DNA from: Pseudomonas sp.
Lineage (GTDB): Bacteria > Pseudomonadota > Gammaproteobacteria > Pseudomonadales > Pseudomonadaceae
Reading direction: 5' to 3'
Length of the DNA: 64,000 nucleotides
Assembly (NCBI RefSeq): GCF_030698175.1
Contig: NZ_JAUYNT010000020.1
Location: 62,001 to 126,000, forward strand
Of this stretch, positions 43,868 to 52,223 are shown one piece after another. A program made the translations under genes and the position numbers. Numbering within the stretch: position 1 is the stretch's first letter; each line of letters begins with the position of its first letter. The notes beneath the pieces are model-generated. The model was not told the DNA's origin, made no database searches, and saw only the letters and a program-made list of their open reading frames with translations.

Positions 43868-45265
43868 ATGAAAAAATATTTACCAGTCTGTTTTAGCCTG
43901 ATGCTTCTCATAATAACCCAGCCCGCGTTTGCTTGGGGGAAGGAGCCGATCAATATAAGTTTTGATCTTTCGGCCCCGGTGCCGGCAGGGGAAGACAAGT
44001 ATCAGGTAATAGCCATAAACACATATGCCATGCAAGCATTCTGCGTGGATAGTTTTAAGAACTCGGTAGCGCGCAGCTTGATTGGTCAAAACAAGAAAGC
44101 TTCACTTTTAGTCACTTTGGATAAAATTCCAGTTCTAAATATGAGCTATGACGACAAAACCAGTAAGTGCACACTTCATGAGTTTCGTGAAAAAAGTTTA
44201 AACGGCCAATTGCTGGCTGGAGCAGCTAAGCCGGCTCATCAACTAAGCCTTATTTATGTGTCAGAAGAAAAAATTGATGGGGTTAATAACTTAATCAGCG
44301 TTGCAAAGACAATCCTCGGGAGCGAAGCAAATCTTCTCAGCGCACCTGTCACGGATGCTGTGCTGCCGTTCTTAGTTAATGCATACGAGCAAGCAGCTAG
44401 GTCAGGCCTTGATTATGTAGTCGATTTTGATATCCCAGGTGTTCAAAATCACGAAAGCAAGGCAATCCTGAAAGGGACGATTGGTGATAAAGCTCCTTGG
44501 ACATTACTTTCCTTTCAGAGTCTCACAAAAGATTCTGTCCTAGATGGCTTAGGATATAGCCTCATAATGGGCAAGACTATTAGTGGGGGCAAGACCCCTA
44601 ATAAGGTGCTTGGCGAGCGGAGAGCTTCTGAAGGTGGGGCTTACAAGGCGGGTAGCTTGCCTACGATTTCAAGAGAGTGTGAGCTTCTGGGTGACACATA
44701 TGGAGAGAACCTTAACCAGCATGACTTACAGAGGCTTCTTGAATCGTATCTCTTAACAAATCACAGGAAGTATTTAACTTTAGGGATGGTTGAGGGCTGC
44801 TTAGAACAGCCCATACCATCTCCTACCAAGCAGTTGACATTTAAAATTTTAGCCGACGAGGTCGTTGATCAGTTAAGTGAGTACGACACCTTCTTCCTGA
44901 GAAGTCTTTTTAACGGGCGTGCAGATAAGGTTCTCATGGCTAATACGAAGTTTACTGATAAGAGTCGTGAGCTTGGCGTGTCTACTGTGTCTGAATACAT
45001 TGCACTGAGTTCGTCAATGCCGCTTTGTCATACATTCATGACGTACAACGAGGCTGCTTTTGTTCAGGTTATAAATTCAAAGCCTTATTATGTTTATGTT
45101 GCTGTTGATCGACTTTATAAACCTGGCGAGTTGACAGGGGATGAAGGCTCAAGAATTGAAAGCATAACTATTTCAAAAGATCAAGATAGTCTCTACGATG
45201 AGAGGGATGGTGTGAGTCGATGTTTGAATTCTGAATTACAAAAGACTCGACTCGCGAACATGTAA
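43868..45265 (+). CDS. Secreted protein of unknown function in an AT-rich cassette
   Basis: 465 residues from the ATG at 43868, which follows AAGGAGGTGG. The signal peptide ends near AFAWG (residue 23). I recognise no domain. Features that can be seen: about eight cysteines in the mature protein, a long hydrophilic alpha/beta-like sequence, and no membrane segment after the signal. Base composition and codon use are clearly more AT-rich than the surrounding core genes, a sign of recent transfer. It lies between inverted repeats and is followed by remnants of a 3D-domain gene. Confidence 0.78.
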   Translation: MKKYLPVCFSLMLLIITQPAFAWGKEPINISFDLSAPVPAGEDKYQVIAINTYAMQAFCVDSFKNSVARSLIGQNKKASLLVTLDKIPVLNMSYDDKTSKCTLHEFREKSLNGQLLAGAAKPAHQLSLIYVSEEKIDGVNNLISVAKTILGSEANLLSAPVTDAVLPFLVNAYEQAARSGLDYVVDFDIPGVQNHESKAILKGTIGDKAPWTLLSFQSLTKDSVLDGLGYSLIMGKTISGGKTPNKVLGERRASEGGAYKAGSLPTISRECELLGDTYGENLNQHDLQRLLESYLLTNHRKYLTLGMVEGCLEQPIPSPTKQLTFKILADEVVDQLSEYDTFFLRSLFNGRADKVLMANTKFTDKSRELGVSTVSEYIALSSSMPLCHTFMTYNEAAFVQVINSKPYYVYVAVDRLYKPGELTGDEGSRIESITISKDQDSLYDERDGVSRCLNSELQKTRLANM

Positions 45266-45356
45266 ATTAGTGACGGATGTGCTGGGCCTGTGATTTTAAA
45301 AGCGCAGGCTCAGGTTGCTAGTTCTTGTGGGGCTGACTACATACAAGGAGGCTACT

Positions 45357-45703
45357 GTGCGCGTATTTATTTAGGCATTATTTATTTCCCCCATTAGTTC
45401 GGGCGCAATGGCTAGTAACGAGTAAGACGATTTTGATCTGGAGCCACCATCGACAGCTGTTAAGTTGTTGCGCTCCCATCTGGAGTGGAAATAAAACATG
45501 ATGACTACTTCTTTTCTGGCGATACAGGCGGAGCCATAAAGGGGAGTCACATAGATGTGTTTTGCGAAACCAAATCTAAGAATTGCCTACCAGGAATTAT
45601 TCGTGGAGATGGAGGAAAAAATGAATTTGAAGCCCGCGTGGTATCAGATCCTAACGTCGTGGAATTCTTGCTTAACAAACACAGACCATCTGCTCAGCAT
45701 TAA
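45357..45703 (+). pseudogene. Decayed 3D-domain protein gene
   Basis: AAGGAGG at about 45343 precedes a GTG (45357) that runs into a stop within six codons; signal-like residues continue in other frames. An open frame from about 45464 to 45703 encodes VVALPSGVEIKHDDYFFSGD and then TGGAIKGSHIDVF, the catalytic-type DTGGAIKGxxID motif of the 3D domain found in cell-wall lytic (MltA-like) and Rpf-associated proteins. The 5' end is broken by stops and frame changes, so I treat it as a remnant. The spacer 45266-45356 has nothing recognisable. Confidence 0.6.
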
Positions 45704-45724
45704 GGCCGGCCTCTCTAGGTAAAG

Positions 45725-45838
45725 TTAGCTTTTGGCCGGTTCCGGCCTTTCGTGACCGGCAGCTATGGGTCGGTAGCTGCCCTTCAGTGAAATAGGCCAA
45801 ATAACAACCGGTAGGAAATGCTTCGCGGTTTTTCACCC
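45725..45838. repeat. Right inverted repeat of the AT-rich cassette
   Basis: Contains GCTTTTGGCCGG (about 45729) and GGTAGGAAATGCTTCGCGG (45810-45828) then TTTTTCACCC, the reverse-complement counterparts of the left repeat at 43564-43672, in mirror order. Between them is GTGACCGGCAGCTATGGGTC. Together the repeats enclose about 2.2 kb of AT-rich sequence. Confidence 0.65.
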
Positions 45839-45880
45839 TCCGCCATCACCCCGCCCGCCAGCGTTAACACCAATCCGTCT

Positions 45881-46107
45881 TTATTCCGCGCCCAGCGGGG
45901 CAAGCAGCGCCCGCAGTTCATCTTCGCCGAGTTGTAGTTGGCCGAGTCCGCCGCTGTCGAGCAGGCCGCTGGCGAGGCGGGCTTTGCTGTGTTGCAGTTG
46001 CTGGGTTTTCTCTTCCAGGCTGCCATGGGCGATGAGTTTTTAGACGAACACCGGTTTGTCCTGGCCGATGCGGTAGGCGCGGTCGCTGGTTTGGGCTTCG
46101 GTGGCGG
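45881..46107 (-). pseudogene. Truncated duplicate of the 3' end of the SNF2 helicase gene (copy 1)
   Basis: 227 bp nearly identical to the last 227 bp of the helicase gene (49241-49467), beginning exactly at the stop codon and with about a dozen differences by eye. One change turns a Tyr codon (TAC) into a stop (TAA) in the segment encoding PVFVYKLIA. It has no upstream coding part. It is in the same orientation as the full gene, 3.1 kb away. Confidence 0.9.
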
Positions 46108-46120
46108 CGAGTTAATGGGG

Positions 46121-46142
46121 TGAGTCTGGAGTGCCTTATGAG
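46121..46142 (+). repeat. 22-bp exact direct repeat, right copy
   Basis: Exact copy of 43054-43075, in the same orientation (starts TGAGTCTGGAG, ends CCTTATGAG). The left copy overlaps the start of the antitoxin gene. The pair brackets 3.07 kb containing the toxin-antitoxin genes, the AT-rich cassette and helicase copy 1. Flanking bases TAATGGGG/CCCCATTA form a small inverted repeat around this copy. Confidence 0.7.
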
Positions 46143-46159
46143 TCCCCCCATTACCTCAA

Positions 46160-47401
46160 CTAGCAGCTCGCTGATAACGCAGCAGGTGCAGCTCCCGCAG
46201 CTTCTCTAGGTAGCTTGATGGTCAGCGCAATCAGGACCATAGCTACCATGCCAATGGCGGCATAAATGCCGGAGAAGCTTGCGCTCTGGCTGGCCAAGAG
46301 TCCTGCGCCGTAGTTGCCGAGCATTCCGCCGGTGCCTTGCATCACGTTGGCAATGCCAAAGATGGCCACGGCCGTGGCGGTTGAGGATGCCAGCTTGGAA
46401 ACGTACGCAGGAATCAGCCCGAAGATGGGATAGAAGGCGCTAGAGAACAGCACGGCGGCTATCACCGGCCAATATCCCGATGGCTGCACCACGAGGATCA
46501 GGGCGGCTAGCGCCACACAGGCATACACCAGCAGCATCGCGGGGCGCAGCCCGATCCGGTCCGACAGCCAGCCGACAGCGAGCCCGGCGAACATTCCCAC
46601 GAAGCCGATGGTCGCCCAGATTTGCGCGGTGTAAGCCACCCCCAAACCGAGTTCGATACGCAGGTAGGCTGAGAGGTAGTTTTGAAACGGGAAGGTTGCG
46701 AAGCCGATCAAGAAGTTCATGGACCAGACCATGAACACCCAGGGTTTCATCAGCTCAGTCTTCAGGTTTGCTGGTTGCAACTGCGCTGTGCAGCCCTCGA
46801 CTGTCGTGGGCTCTGCGGCTGCAGACGGCGCCTTGCTGAGCAAGCCGCCACGCTTGAATACCCACAAGACTACGACGGCTATACCTAGCGCGATAATCCC
46901 CACCAGCCACCATACGGTCCGCCACTCCCCCTGGGGCGCGTAGATGGGAACCAGCAGGCTGTTGATGAACACCCCATAGCTTGTCCCACTCGATACGAGC
47001 CCCATCGCCATCCCACGGTAGCGGTACGCGACCACCCTCGATATGACCTCGACCATAGGCACAAAGACAGTCGCGGCGGTGCCTGCCAGCACGGTCAATA
47101 ACGCCCCTATCACGAGGATATTGTTCGACAGTGGCATGAGCAGCAGTGCTATTGCGCAGACAATTCCCGAAGCCAATATCACCCAGCCGCCGCCCACCTT
47201 CGGGGTCAGCCAGGCCGCCAGGAGCGCGCATAGCAGAAAGCCCAGTTGCCCCGCAGCGGTGATGGCGCCCACATAAGCAAAGCTGAAGCCAAGGGAGGCC
47301 TGCATATCGGGTACGAGCTGAGCGAAGAGGTAAATCCCGAAGCCGTAAGTCGCCGCGACAAGACTGGTTAACAACACTACAACAGCAGCGTTCAAGCGCA
47401 T
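46160..47401 (-). CDS. MFS transporter (YbfB/OxlT-like)
   Basis: 413 residues from the ATG at 47401. Twelve predicted hydrophobic segments, starting VVVLLTSLVAATYGFGIYLF, with the loop-2/3 region LLAAWLTPKVGGGWVI and VGWLSDRIGLRPAML at the start of the second half. It resembles the YbfB/YjiJ-type and oxalate-formate antiporter-like branch of the major facilitator superfamily. Substrate unknown. The gene lies between two truncated copies of the helicase 3' end, so it is probably acquired cargo. Confidence 0.87.
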   Translation of the reverse strand: MRLNAAVVVLLTSLVAATYGFGIYLFAQLVPDMQASLGFSFAYVGAITAAGQLGFLLCALLAAWLTPKVGGGWVILASGIVCAIALLLMPLSNNILVIGALLTVLAGTAATVFVPMVEVISRVVAYRYRGMAMGLVSSGTSYGVFINSLLVPIYAPQGEWRTVWWLVGIIALGIAVVVLWVFKRGGLLSKAPSAAAEPTTVEGCTAQLQPANLKTELMKPWVFMVWSMNFLIGFATFPFQNYLSAYLRIELGLGVAYTAQIWATIGFVGMFAGLAVGWLSDRIGLRPAMLLVYACVALAALILVVQPSGYWPVIAAVLFSSAFYPIFGLIPAYVSKLASSTATAVAIFGIANVMQGTGGMLGNYGAGLLASQSASFSGIYAAIGMVAMVLIALTIKLPREAAGAAPAALSASC

Positions 47402-47809
47402 GGCAGGCACTCTATTGAAGGTTGAAATTCGCCGCCTCTGGCCAGGATGGAGACCCAGCACGGCCTCGATTCGGCTGGCACTGCGCGGATCAAGCTACGC
47501 GTCGAACGGTTGATCTTTTGCGATAAAATCCGCGTATCGGCTCAACTTAAAAACACCGCCTGCAGCCGTTAATGGCTATCCCCGTGGGATTGATCAATCG
47601 CGCTGGCGCTGCGTTTAACCACGGCGCAAACCTGGCGTGCATAAGCTCAGCTGCGCGCTAACTATACGGACCGACAAACCTAGCCCATCAATAAAAACAT
47701 CCCCTACATGCCTGAATACGACATGGGCTGCGCCAATTCACTCTTCAGGGTGGGGCAGTGAGCCGCCCCTGGTTTTGTCGGTGCTAATGGCTGTCTGCCG
47801 TGGGGTTGC

Positions 47810-47908
47810 TGCCCTTTCGCGAGATAGCCTGGACGAGCAGCGGTTGGCCCTGGCCGATGCGCTAGGCGCGGTCGCTGGCCTGGGCTTGGGTGGCGGGTTC
47901 TTCCCCCG
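47810..47908 (-). pseudogene. Truncated, diverged duplicate of the helicase 3' region (copy 2)
   Basis: About 100 bp aligning with 49380-49475 of the helicase gene; the best block is CTGGCCGATGCGCTAGGCGCGG then TCGCTGG. Frameshifts and substitutions are visible, so it is older than copy 1. Most of the remaining 597-bp gap 47402-47998 is otherwise blank, apart from the Fur-box-like site. Confidence 0.75.
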
Positions 47909-47946
47909 ATGCGCCCAGCATCAGCCGAACAGTACGTATAAATAGT

Positions 47947-47965
47947 GCTAACGATTCTCATTTTA
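47947..47965. promoter_or_regulatory. Fur-box-like site upstream of the desaturase-family gene
   Basis: GCTAACGATTCTCATTTTA matches 14 of the 19 positions of the Fur consensus GATAATGATAATCATTATC by hand count. It lies 34 bp upstream of the GTG start, where a repressor would block transcription in iron-rich conditions. Confidence 0.5.
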
Positions 47966-47998
47966 AATATAATCCCGGCCCTTTGACGGAGGTCGACC

Positions 47999-49018
47999 GT
48001 GGGTGTTTTCTCGTTTATCTATGCCCTCCTTATCGAGCCGGTCGCCCACCAATTTGCTGGTACTTTCGATTTTAACGGCCGTTTCGGTGTGTTGTTTCTC
48101 GGCGTGTCGTGCACCGTCGCCTATGGCCTATTTCGCTTGCGTAAGCAGCGCGGGCTGACCGATGCCTGCTCGTTCTGGCAGTTTATCGGTGGCAGCCGGG
48201 TCAATTTCCATCCCTCTGCGCTGCTGGATTACCGCTACTACTTCGTGCGAGCCATCCTCAAGGTTGCTCTGGTGTTGCCCCTGGCCGGTTTGCTGGCCCC
48301 CTATATCTTCAAGTCCGCCGATTACATCGCCTTGTTCACCGAGCTGTGGGGCGCACGTCCGCAGCTGGATGAGAGCCTCTGGCTCGCTCTGCTGTACGGG
48401 CTGGGGCTGTTTCTGGTGCGTGACTTTAGCCATTACTGGATCCACCGAGCCTTTCATTGCCGTTGGCTGTGGGAGTTCCACAAGGTTCATCACTCGGCGC
48501 CTGTGCTGGTGCCGGCGACCGCCAGCCGCATTCATTTTGTCGAGCATATGGCCGACAAGCTGGCGGCCAGCATCTGCGTCGGTGCCTACGCCGGGACCTT
48601 CTGGTACGCCTGTGGCGGGCAGATCGGTGCTTACACGCTGTTTGGCGTGACCTATCTGGTGTTTATCTTCAACGCGCTGGCGGCGAACCTGCGCCACAGC
48701 CATGTCTGGCTGTCGTTTGGCGCGGTCATCGAGCATGTGCTGAACAGCCCGGCCCAGCACCAGATCCACCACAGTGACGCGCACCGACACTTCAACAAAA
48801 ACTTCGCCACCAACCTGTCATTGTGGGACTGGATGTTCGGCACGCTCTACGTCACCAGCGCGACACCGGAACCGCTGCGCTTCGGCACTGGGGAGCGCGA
48901 TCAGGAGCGTTATCTGACGCTCTATAGCCTGATCGTCACGCCTTTTGTGCGCATCGCCCGCAAGCTCTATCTGGCGCGACGCCGGCAGAACAATAGGGCG
49001 CAGGCCAGGGTTAATTAG
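47999..49018 (+). CDS. Sterol desaturase / fatty acid hydroxylase family protein
   Basis: 339 residues from a GTG at 47999 (GACGGAGG upstream). The histidine boxes of the di-iron membrane hydroxylase superfamily are intact: HYWIHR, HKVHH, HQIHH with HSHVWLS before the last, among four or more membrane segments. Such enzymes hydroxylate or desaturate sterols, fatty acids or alkylglycerols; the substrate here is unknown. It lies between helicase copy 2 and the full helicase gene, behind a Fur-box-like site, and looks like acquired cargo. Confidence 0.9.
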   Translation: MGVFSFIYALLIEPVAHQFAGTFDFNGRFGVLFLGVSCTVAYGLFRLRKQRGLTDACSFWQFIGGSRVNFHPSALLDYRYYFVRAILKVALVLPLAGLLAPYIFKSADYIALFTELWGARPQLDESLWLALLYGLGLFLVRDFSHYWIHRAFHCRWLWEFHKVHHSAPVLVPATASRIHFVEHMADKLAASICVGAYAGTFWYACGGQIGAYTLFGVTYLVFIFNALAANLRHSHVWLSFGAVIEHVLNSPAQHQIHHSDAHRHFNKNFATNLSLWDWMFGTLYVTSATPEPLRFGTGERDQERYLTLYSLIVTPFVRIARKLYLARRRQNNRAQARVN

Positions 49019-49024
49019 GGCTGT

Positions 49025-49240
49025 GTAGGCTGGGTGGCGCCACGCAGGCTCAAAACCTCCGCTCGCAGTCGGTGCGCCGCGTAACCCACCGAGCGGTTTC
49101 AGAGCCTTTGCTGAGTTAGCGCGGCATAAGCCCTGTGTTGGGTTACGCGGCGGCTTAAACCGTTGCGCTGCTTATCACACCAGCTGCCGCTAACCCAACC
49201 TACGAAAAGCTGTCTGCAGCACATAACGGCTGCATAGCCT
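49025..49240. repeat. Composite repeat downstream of the helicase gene
   Basis: 49025-49203 is a long GTAGGCTGGG...AACCCAACCTAC repeat; 49213-49240 is a MITE-like terminal repeat (reverse complement of AGGCTATGCAGCCGTTATGT) that ends directly against the helicase stop codon (49241). The arrangement is mirrored at 52022-52223. Confidence 0.72.
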
Positions 49241-51928
49241 TTACTCCGCACCCAGCGGGGCAAACAGCGCGCGCAGTTCATCTTCGCCGAGTTGCAGTTG
49301 GCCGAGTCCGCCGCTGTCGAGCAGGCCGCTGGCGAGGCGGGCTTTGCTCTGTTGCAGTTGCTGGATTTTCTCTTCCAGGCTGCCGCGGGCGATGAGTTTG
49401 TAGACGAACACCGGTTTGTCCTGGCCGATGCGATAGGCGCGGTCGCTGGCTTGGGCTTCGGTGGCGGGGTTCCACCAGGGGTCGAAGTGGATCACGGTGT
49501 CGGCGGCGGTGAGGTTTAACCCGGAGCCGCCGGCTTTCAGGCTGATCAAGAATACCGAGGCGGCGCCTGCCTGAAACTGCGCCACTGGGGTGCGGCGGTC
49601 GGTGGTGCTGCCGGTGAGTTTTAGATAACTGATTTGTCGGGCCTTGAGTTCGTCTTCAATCAAACTGAGCATCGAGGTGAACTGTGAAAACAGCAGCACT
49701 TTGCGGCCTTCGGCGACCAGCTCGTCGAGCATTTCCAGCAGGGCGTTGAGCTTGCCAGAGTCGTGGCTGCCAAAGCTGGCGGCGTCATCACCCAGTAGGC
49801 GCAAGTCGCAGCAACATTGGCGCAGCCGTAACAGCGCTTCGAGTATCACGATCTGGCTGCGGGCCAGGCCTTGGCGGGCGATTTCGGCGCGCACTTTTTG
49901 GTCCATCGCTAGGCGCAGGGTTTCATAGCGATCGCGCTGCGCCGGGGTCAGTTCGACCCAGTGGGTGATCTCGGTTTTTGGCGGTAACTCTGGGGCGACT
50001 TGCTCCTTGGTGCGGCGCAGCAGGAAGGGTTTGATCCGCCCCTGCAAATGCACCAGCCGTTGTTCATTGCCGAGTTTCTCGATCGGTGTGCGGTAGTTAC
50101 GGCTGAAGCTTTTACTGTCGCCCAACCAGCCGGGCATCAACAGGTTAAACAGCGACCAGAGTTCGCCCAGGTGATTCTCCAGTGGCGTGCCGCTCAGGCA
50201 CAGGCGTTGCCCAGCCTGCAGTTGGCCGGCGGCAAGCGCCGCCTTGCTGCGCGGGTTTTTGATGTTTTGCGCCTCATCCAACACCAGCAGGCTAAAGGCT
50301 TGCGGGGCCAGCAGTGGCAGGTCGCGGGGCAGCAGCGCGTAAGTGCTGAGGATGATGTCGTGCTCGGCCATGCGCGCAAACAGCGTCCGGCGTTTGCTGC
50401 CGTACAGGGCCAAGACTTTGAGCTGCGGGGTGAAGCGGGCGGCTTCGTCCTGCCAGTTGGGGATCAGGCTGGTCGGCATGATGATCAGCGCCGGCTGGGT
50501 CAGGCGCCCGGCGTTTTTCTCGGCGAGGATATGGGCCAGGGTTTGCAAGGTTTTGCCCAGGCCCATGTCGTCGGCCAGCACGCCACCGACCTGCAATTCG
50601 CGCAGGCTTTGCATCCAGGCCAGGCCTTGCAACTGGTAGGGGCGCAGCTGGGCGAGCAAGCCCTCGGGAGCTTGCTGGTCATGGCTGGGCAGCTGTTGCA
50701 GGCGCTGGGCAAAACCGCGCAGGCGTTCGCCGCCTTGCCAGCTGAGTGCCGGGCCCTGGGCCAGGTCATGCAAGCGGGCGGCGTCGGCGCGGGCCAGGCG
50801 CAGGTGTTTGTGGTCTTCGCCGGGCACGCTGGCGTGCTCCAGAAACAGCTCGCCGAGGTTGGCCAGCAACGGTTTCAAGCGGGCCAGTGGCAGCGCCACC
50901 CGTTGCTGGCGGTGGGGCAGTTTGACCAGCAGCAGTTCTTCATCCTGACGCTGGGCCAGGGCGCTGCCATTGAGCAGCCAGGGTGTATGGCGGATCGCCT
51001 GCAAGAGTATCGGCAGCAGGCTGATGCGCTGGCCTTCGACCTCGATGCCCAGCTCCAGGTCGAACCAGTCCAGGCTCGGTGCTTCCTCGACCTCGGCGTA
51101 CCAGTCGTCAATGGTCAGCAGGTTGAACTGGAACTCGGGCTGCATCTCGACCTGCCAGCCCTCGCTGCGCAGTTGCGGCAATTGCTGCTCGACAAAGCGC
51201 AGCCAGGCGGCGTCGCTGCCCAGCTCAAAGTGCTCACCGACATCGGCGGGTAAGGCCTCGCTCTGGCGCAGGGCGATCTGCAGGCCGGTCTGTTCCAAGC
51301 GCTTGCGCAAGCGGTTTTCGCTTGGGCCATCGCGGATGATTCGCAGGTTGCTGCTCGGGCCTTGCCGCAGCAGCAGGTCTTTGGCCGGTTTGCCGAAAGT
51401 GCGCACACCTTGATAGTCGAAGGCCAGGGCGGCGCGGTGCAGGGTTTGCTCGTGCATGCGGCCCTTGCGCCCGTCGAAGTGCATGCGCACCTGGCTGCCG
51501 AGAATCAGCAGCGGCTGCGGTTGCAGGCCTTCCAGGCGTTGTTCGGTAATGGTCGGCCCGCTGTTGGCGGTGGTGCTGCCGGGGTTGGCGGCCAGGGCGC
51601 TGTTGAGGGTCGAGCGGGGCGGCGGCAGGCCGGCCTGTTGCTGCGCCTCAAGGGTCAGCAGGGCGGCGACCACATGCTTGCAGTTGAACCTGACCGGGCA
51701 GCTGCACCGACCATCGACGCGCCAGCTGTCGGTTTGCGCATGCAGCTGAATATGCTGGCGATAGACCCGCCCGGCCGAGCCATCGCAGCAAGCCGAGAGG
51801 GTGCAGTTGTCGAGGCTCAGCAAGCGGCTGCGAGCTTGTTTGGCATAGCTCAAACCGCGCTGCCAATCGCCACTGCCGATGGTCGCGCACCAGTCCGCCT
51901 GGCGCAGCTGGAGAATATCCAGGGCCAT
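49241..51928 (-). CDS. SNF2-family DEAD/DEAH helicase with SWIM zinc finger
   Basis: 895 residues. An N-terminal SWIM zinc finger (Cys75, Cys77, Cys83, His85 in CSCPVRFNCKH) is followed by an SNF2 ATPase: Walker A DDMGLGKT (about residue 450), DEAQ box LVLDEAQNIKNP, and helicase C-terminal motifs SLKAGGSGLNLTAAD and DRAYRIGQDKPVFVYKL. Such proteins remodel protein-DNA or RNA polymerase-DNA complexes; the specific role in Pseudomonas is not established. Its 3' end is duplicated twice downstream, and repeats bracket the gene on both sides. Confidence 0.93.
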   Translation of the reverse strand: MALDILQLRQADWCATIGSGDWQRGLSYAKQARSRLLSLDNCTLSACCDGSAGRVYRQHIQLHAQTDSWRVDGRCSCPVRFNCKHVVAALLTLEAQQQAGLPPPRSTLNSALAANPGSTTANSGPTITEQRLEGLQPQPLLILGSQVRMHFDGRKGRMHEQTLHRAALAFDYQGVRTFGKPAKDLLLRQGPSSNLRIIRDGPSENRLRKRLEQTGLQIALRQSEALPADVGEHFELGSDAAWLRFVEQQLPQLRSEGWQVEMQPEFQFNLLTIDDWYAEVEEAPSLDWFDLELGIEVEGQRISLLPILLQAIRHTPWLLNGSALAQRQDEELLLVKLPHRQQRVALPLARLKPLLANLGELFLEHASVPGEDHKHLRLARADAARLHDLAQGPALSWQGGERLRGFAQRLQQLPSHDQQAPEGLLAQLRPYQLQGLAWMQSLRELQVGGVLADDMGLGKTLQTLAHILAEKNAGRLTQPALIIMPTSLIPNWQDEAARFTPQLKVLALYGSKRRTLFARMAEHDIILSTYALLPRDLPLLAPQAFSLLVLDEAQNIKNPRSKAALAAGQLQAGQRLCLSGTPLENHLGELWSLFNLLMPGWLGDSKSFSRNYRTPIEKLGNEQRLVHLQGRIKPFLLRRTKEQVAPELPPKTEITHWVELTPAQRDRYETLRLAMDQKVRAEIARQGLARSQIVILEALLRLRQCCCDLRLLGDDAASFGSHDSGKLNALLEMLDELVAEGRKVLLFSQFTSMLSLIEDELKARQISYLKLTGSTTDRRTPVAQFQAGAASVFLISLKAGGSGLNLTAADTVIHFDPWWNPATEAQASDRAYRIGQDKPVFVYKLIARGSLEEKIQQLQQSKARLASGLLDSGGLGQLQLGEDELRALFAPLGAE

Positions 51929-52021
51929 CAGGGCTGCCTCATGGGGGCGTGCGCGAATGTGCTCATGACACTGCTGGCTGGCTGCAAAGCCGTCAATATT
52001 GCCACAGCAGCCTTTGAATTA

Positions 52022-52223
52022 GGCTATTTCCCGGTGATGTGTTGCCGGCGGTTTTTCGTAGGGTGGGTTAGCGGCGCGGGCGGTGGTTGCTTGCATCACC
52101 GCGCAAGCCGGACGCCGCGTAACCCACCATGCGGTTTGCCGGTCGAGCGCCATGGTGGGTTACGGCGCGGTCGGGTTTTGCGTTGTTGGCAGGTCGTGGT
52201 TCGCGCCTAACCCATTGCCCTAC
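52022..52223. repeat. Composite repeat upstream of the helicase gene
   Basis: 52022-52048 (AGGCTATTTCCCGGTGATGT and following GTTGC) is a MITE-like terminal repeat; 52058-52223 is a GTAGGGTGGGTTA...CCCTAC repeat with several inner hairpins. Its last bases supply the TAG stop of the AraC gene at 52220. Mirror image of 49025-49240. Confidence 0.72.

Noticed and set aside
45485..45703. Treating the 72-codon frame as an intact gene
   Set aside because: It starts mid-domain (3D motif) and upstream coding signs are interrupted by stops, so a remnant is more likely.
43600..45800. Possible integron cassette array
   Set aside because: No attC-like site or integrase was seen; the flanks are simple inverted repeats.
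50000..51253. 417-codon plus-strand frame opposite the helicase gene
   Set aside because: Shadow frame; glutamine-rich with no motif, whereas the minus strand encodes all SNF2 motifs.
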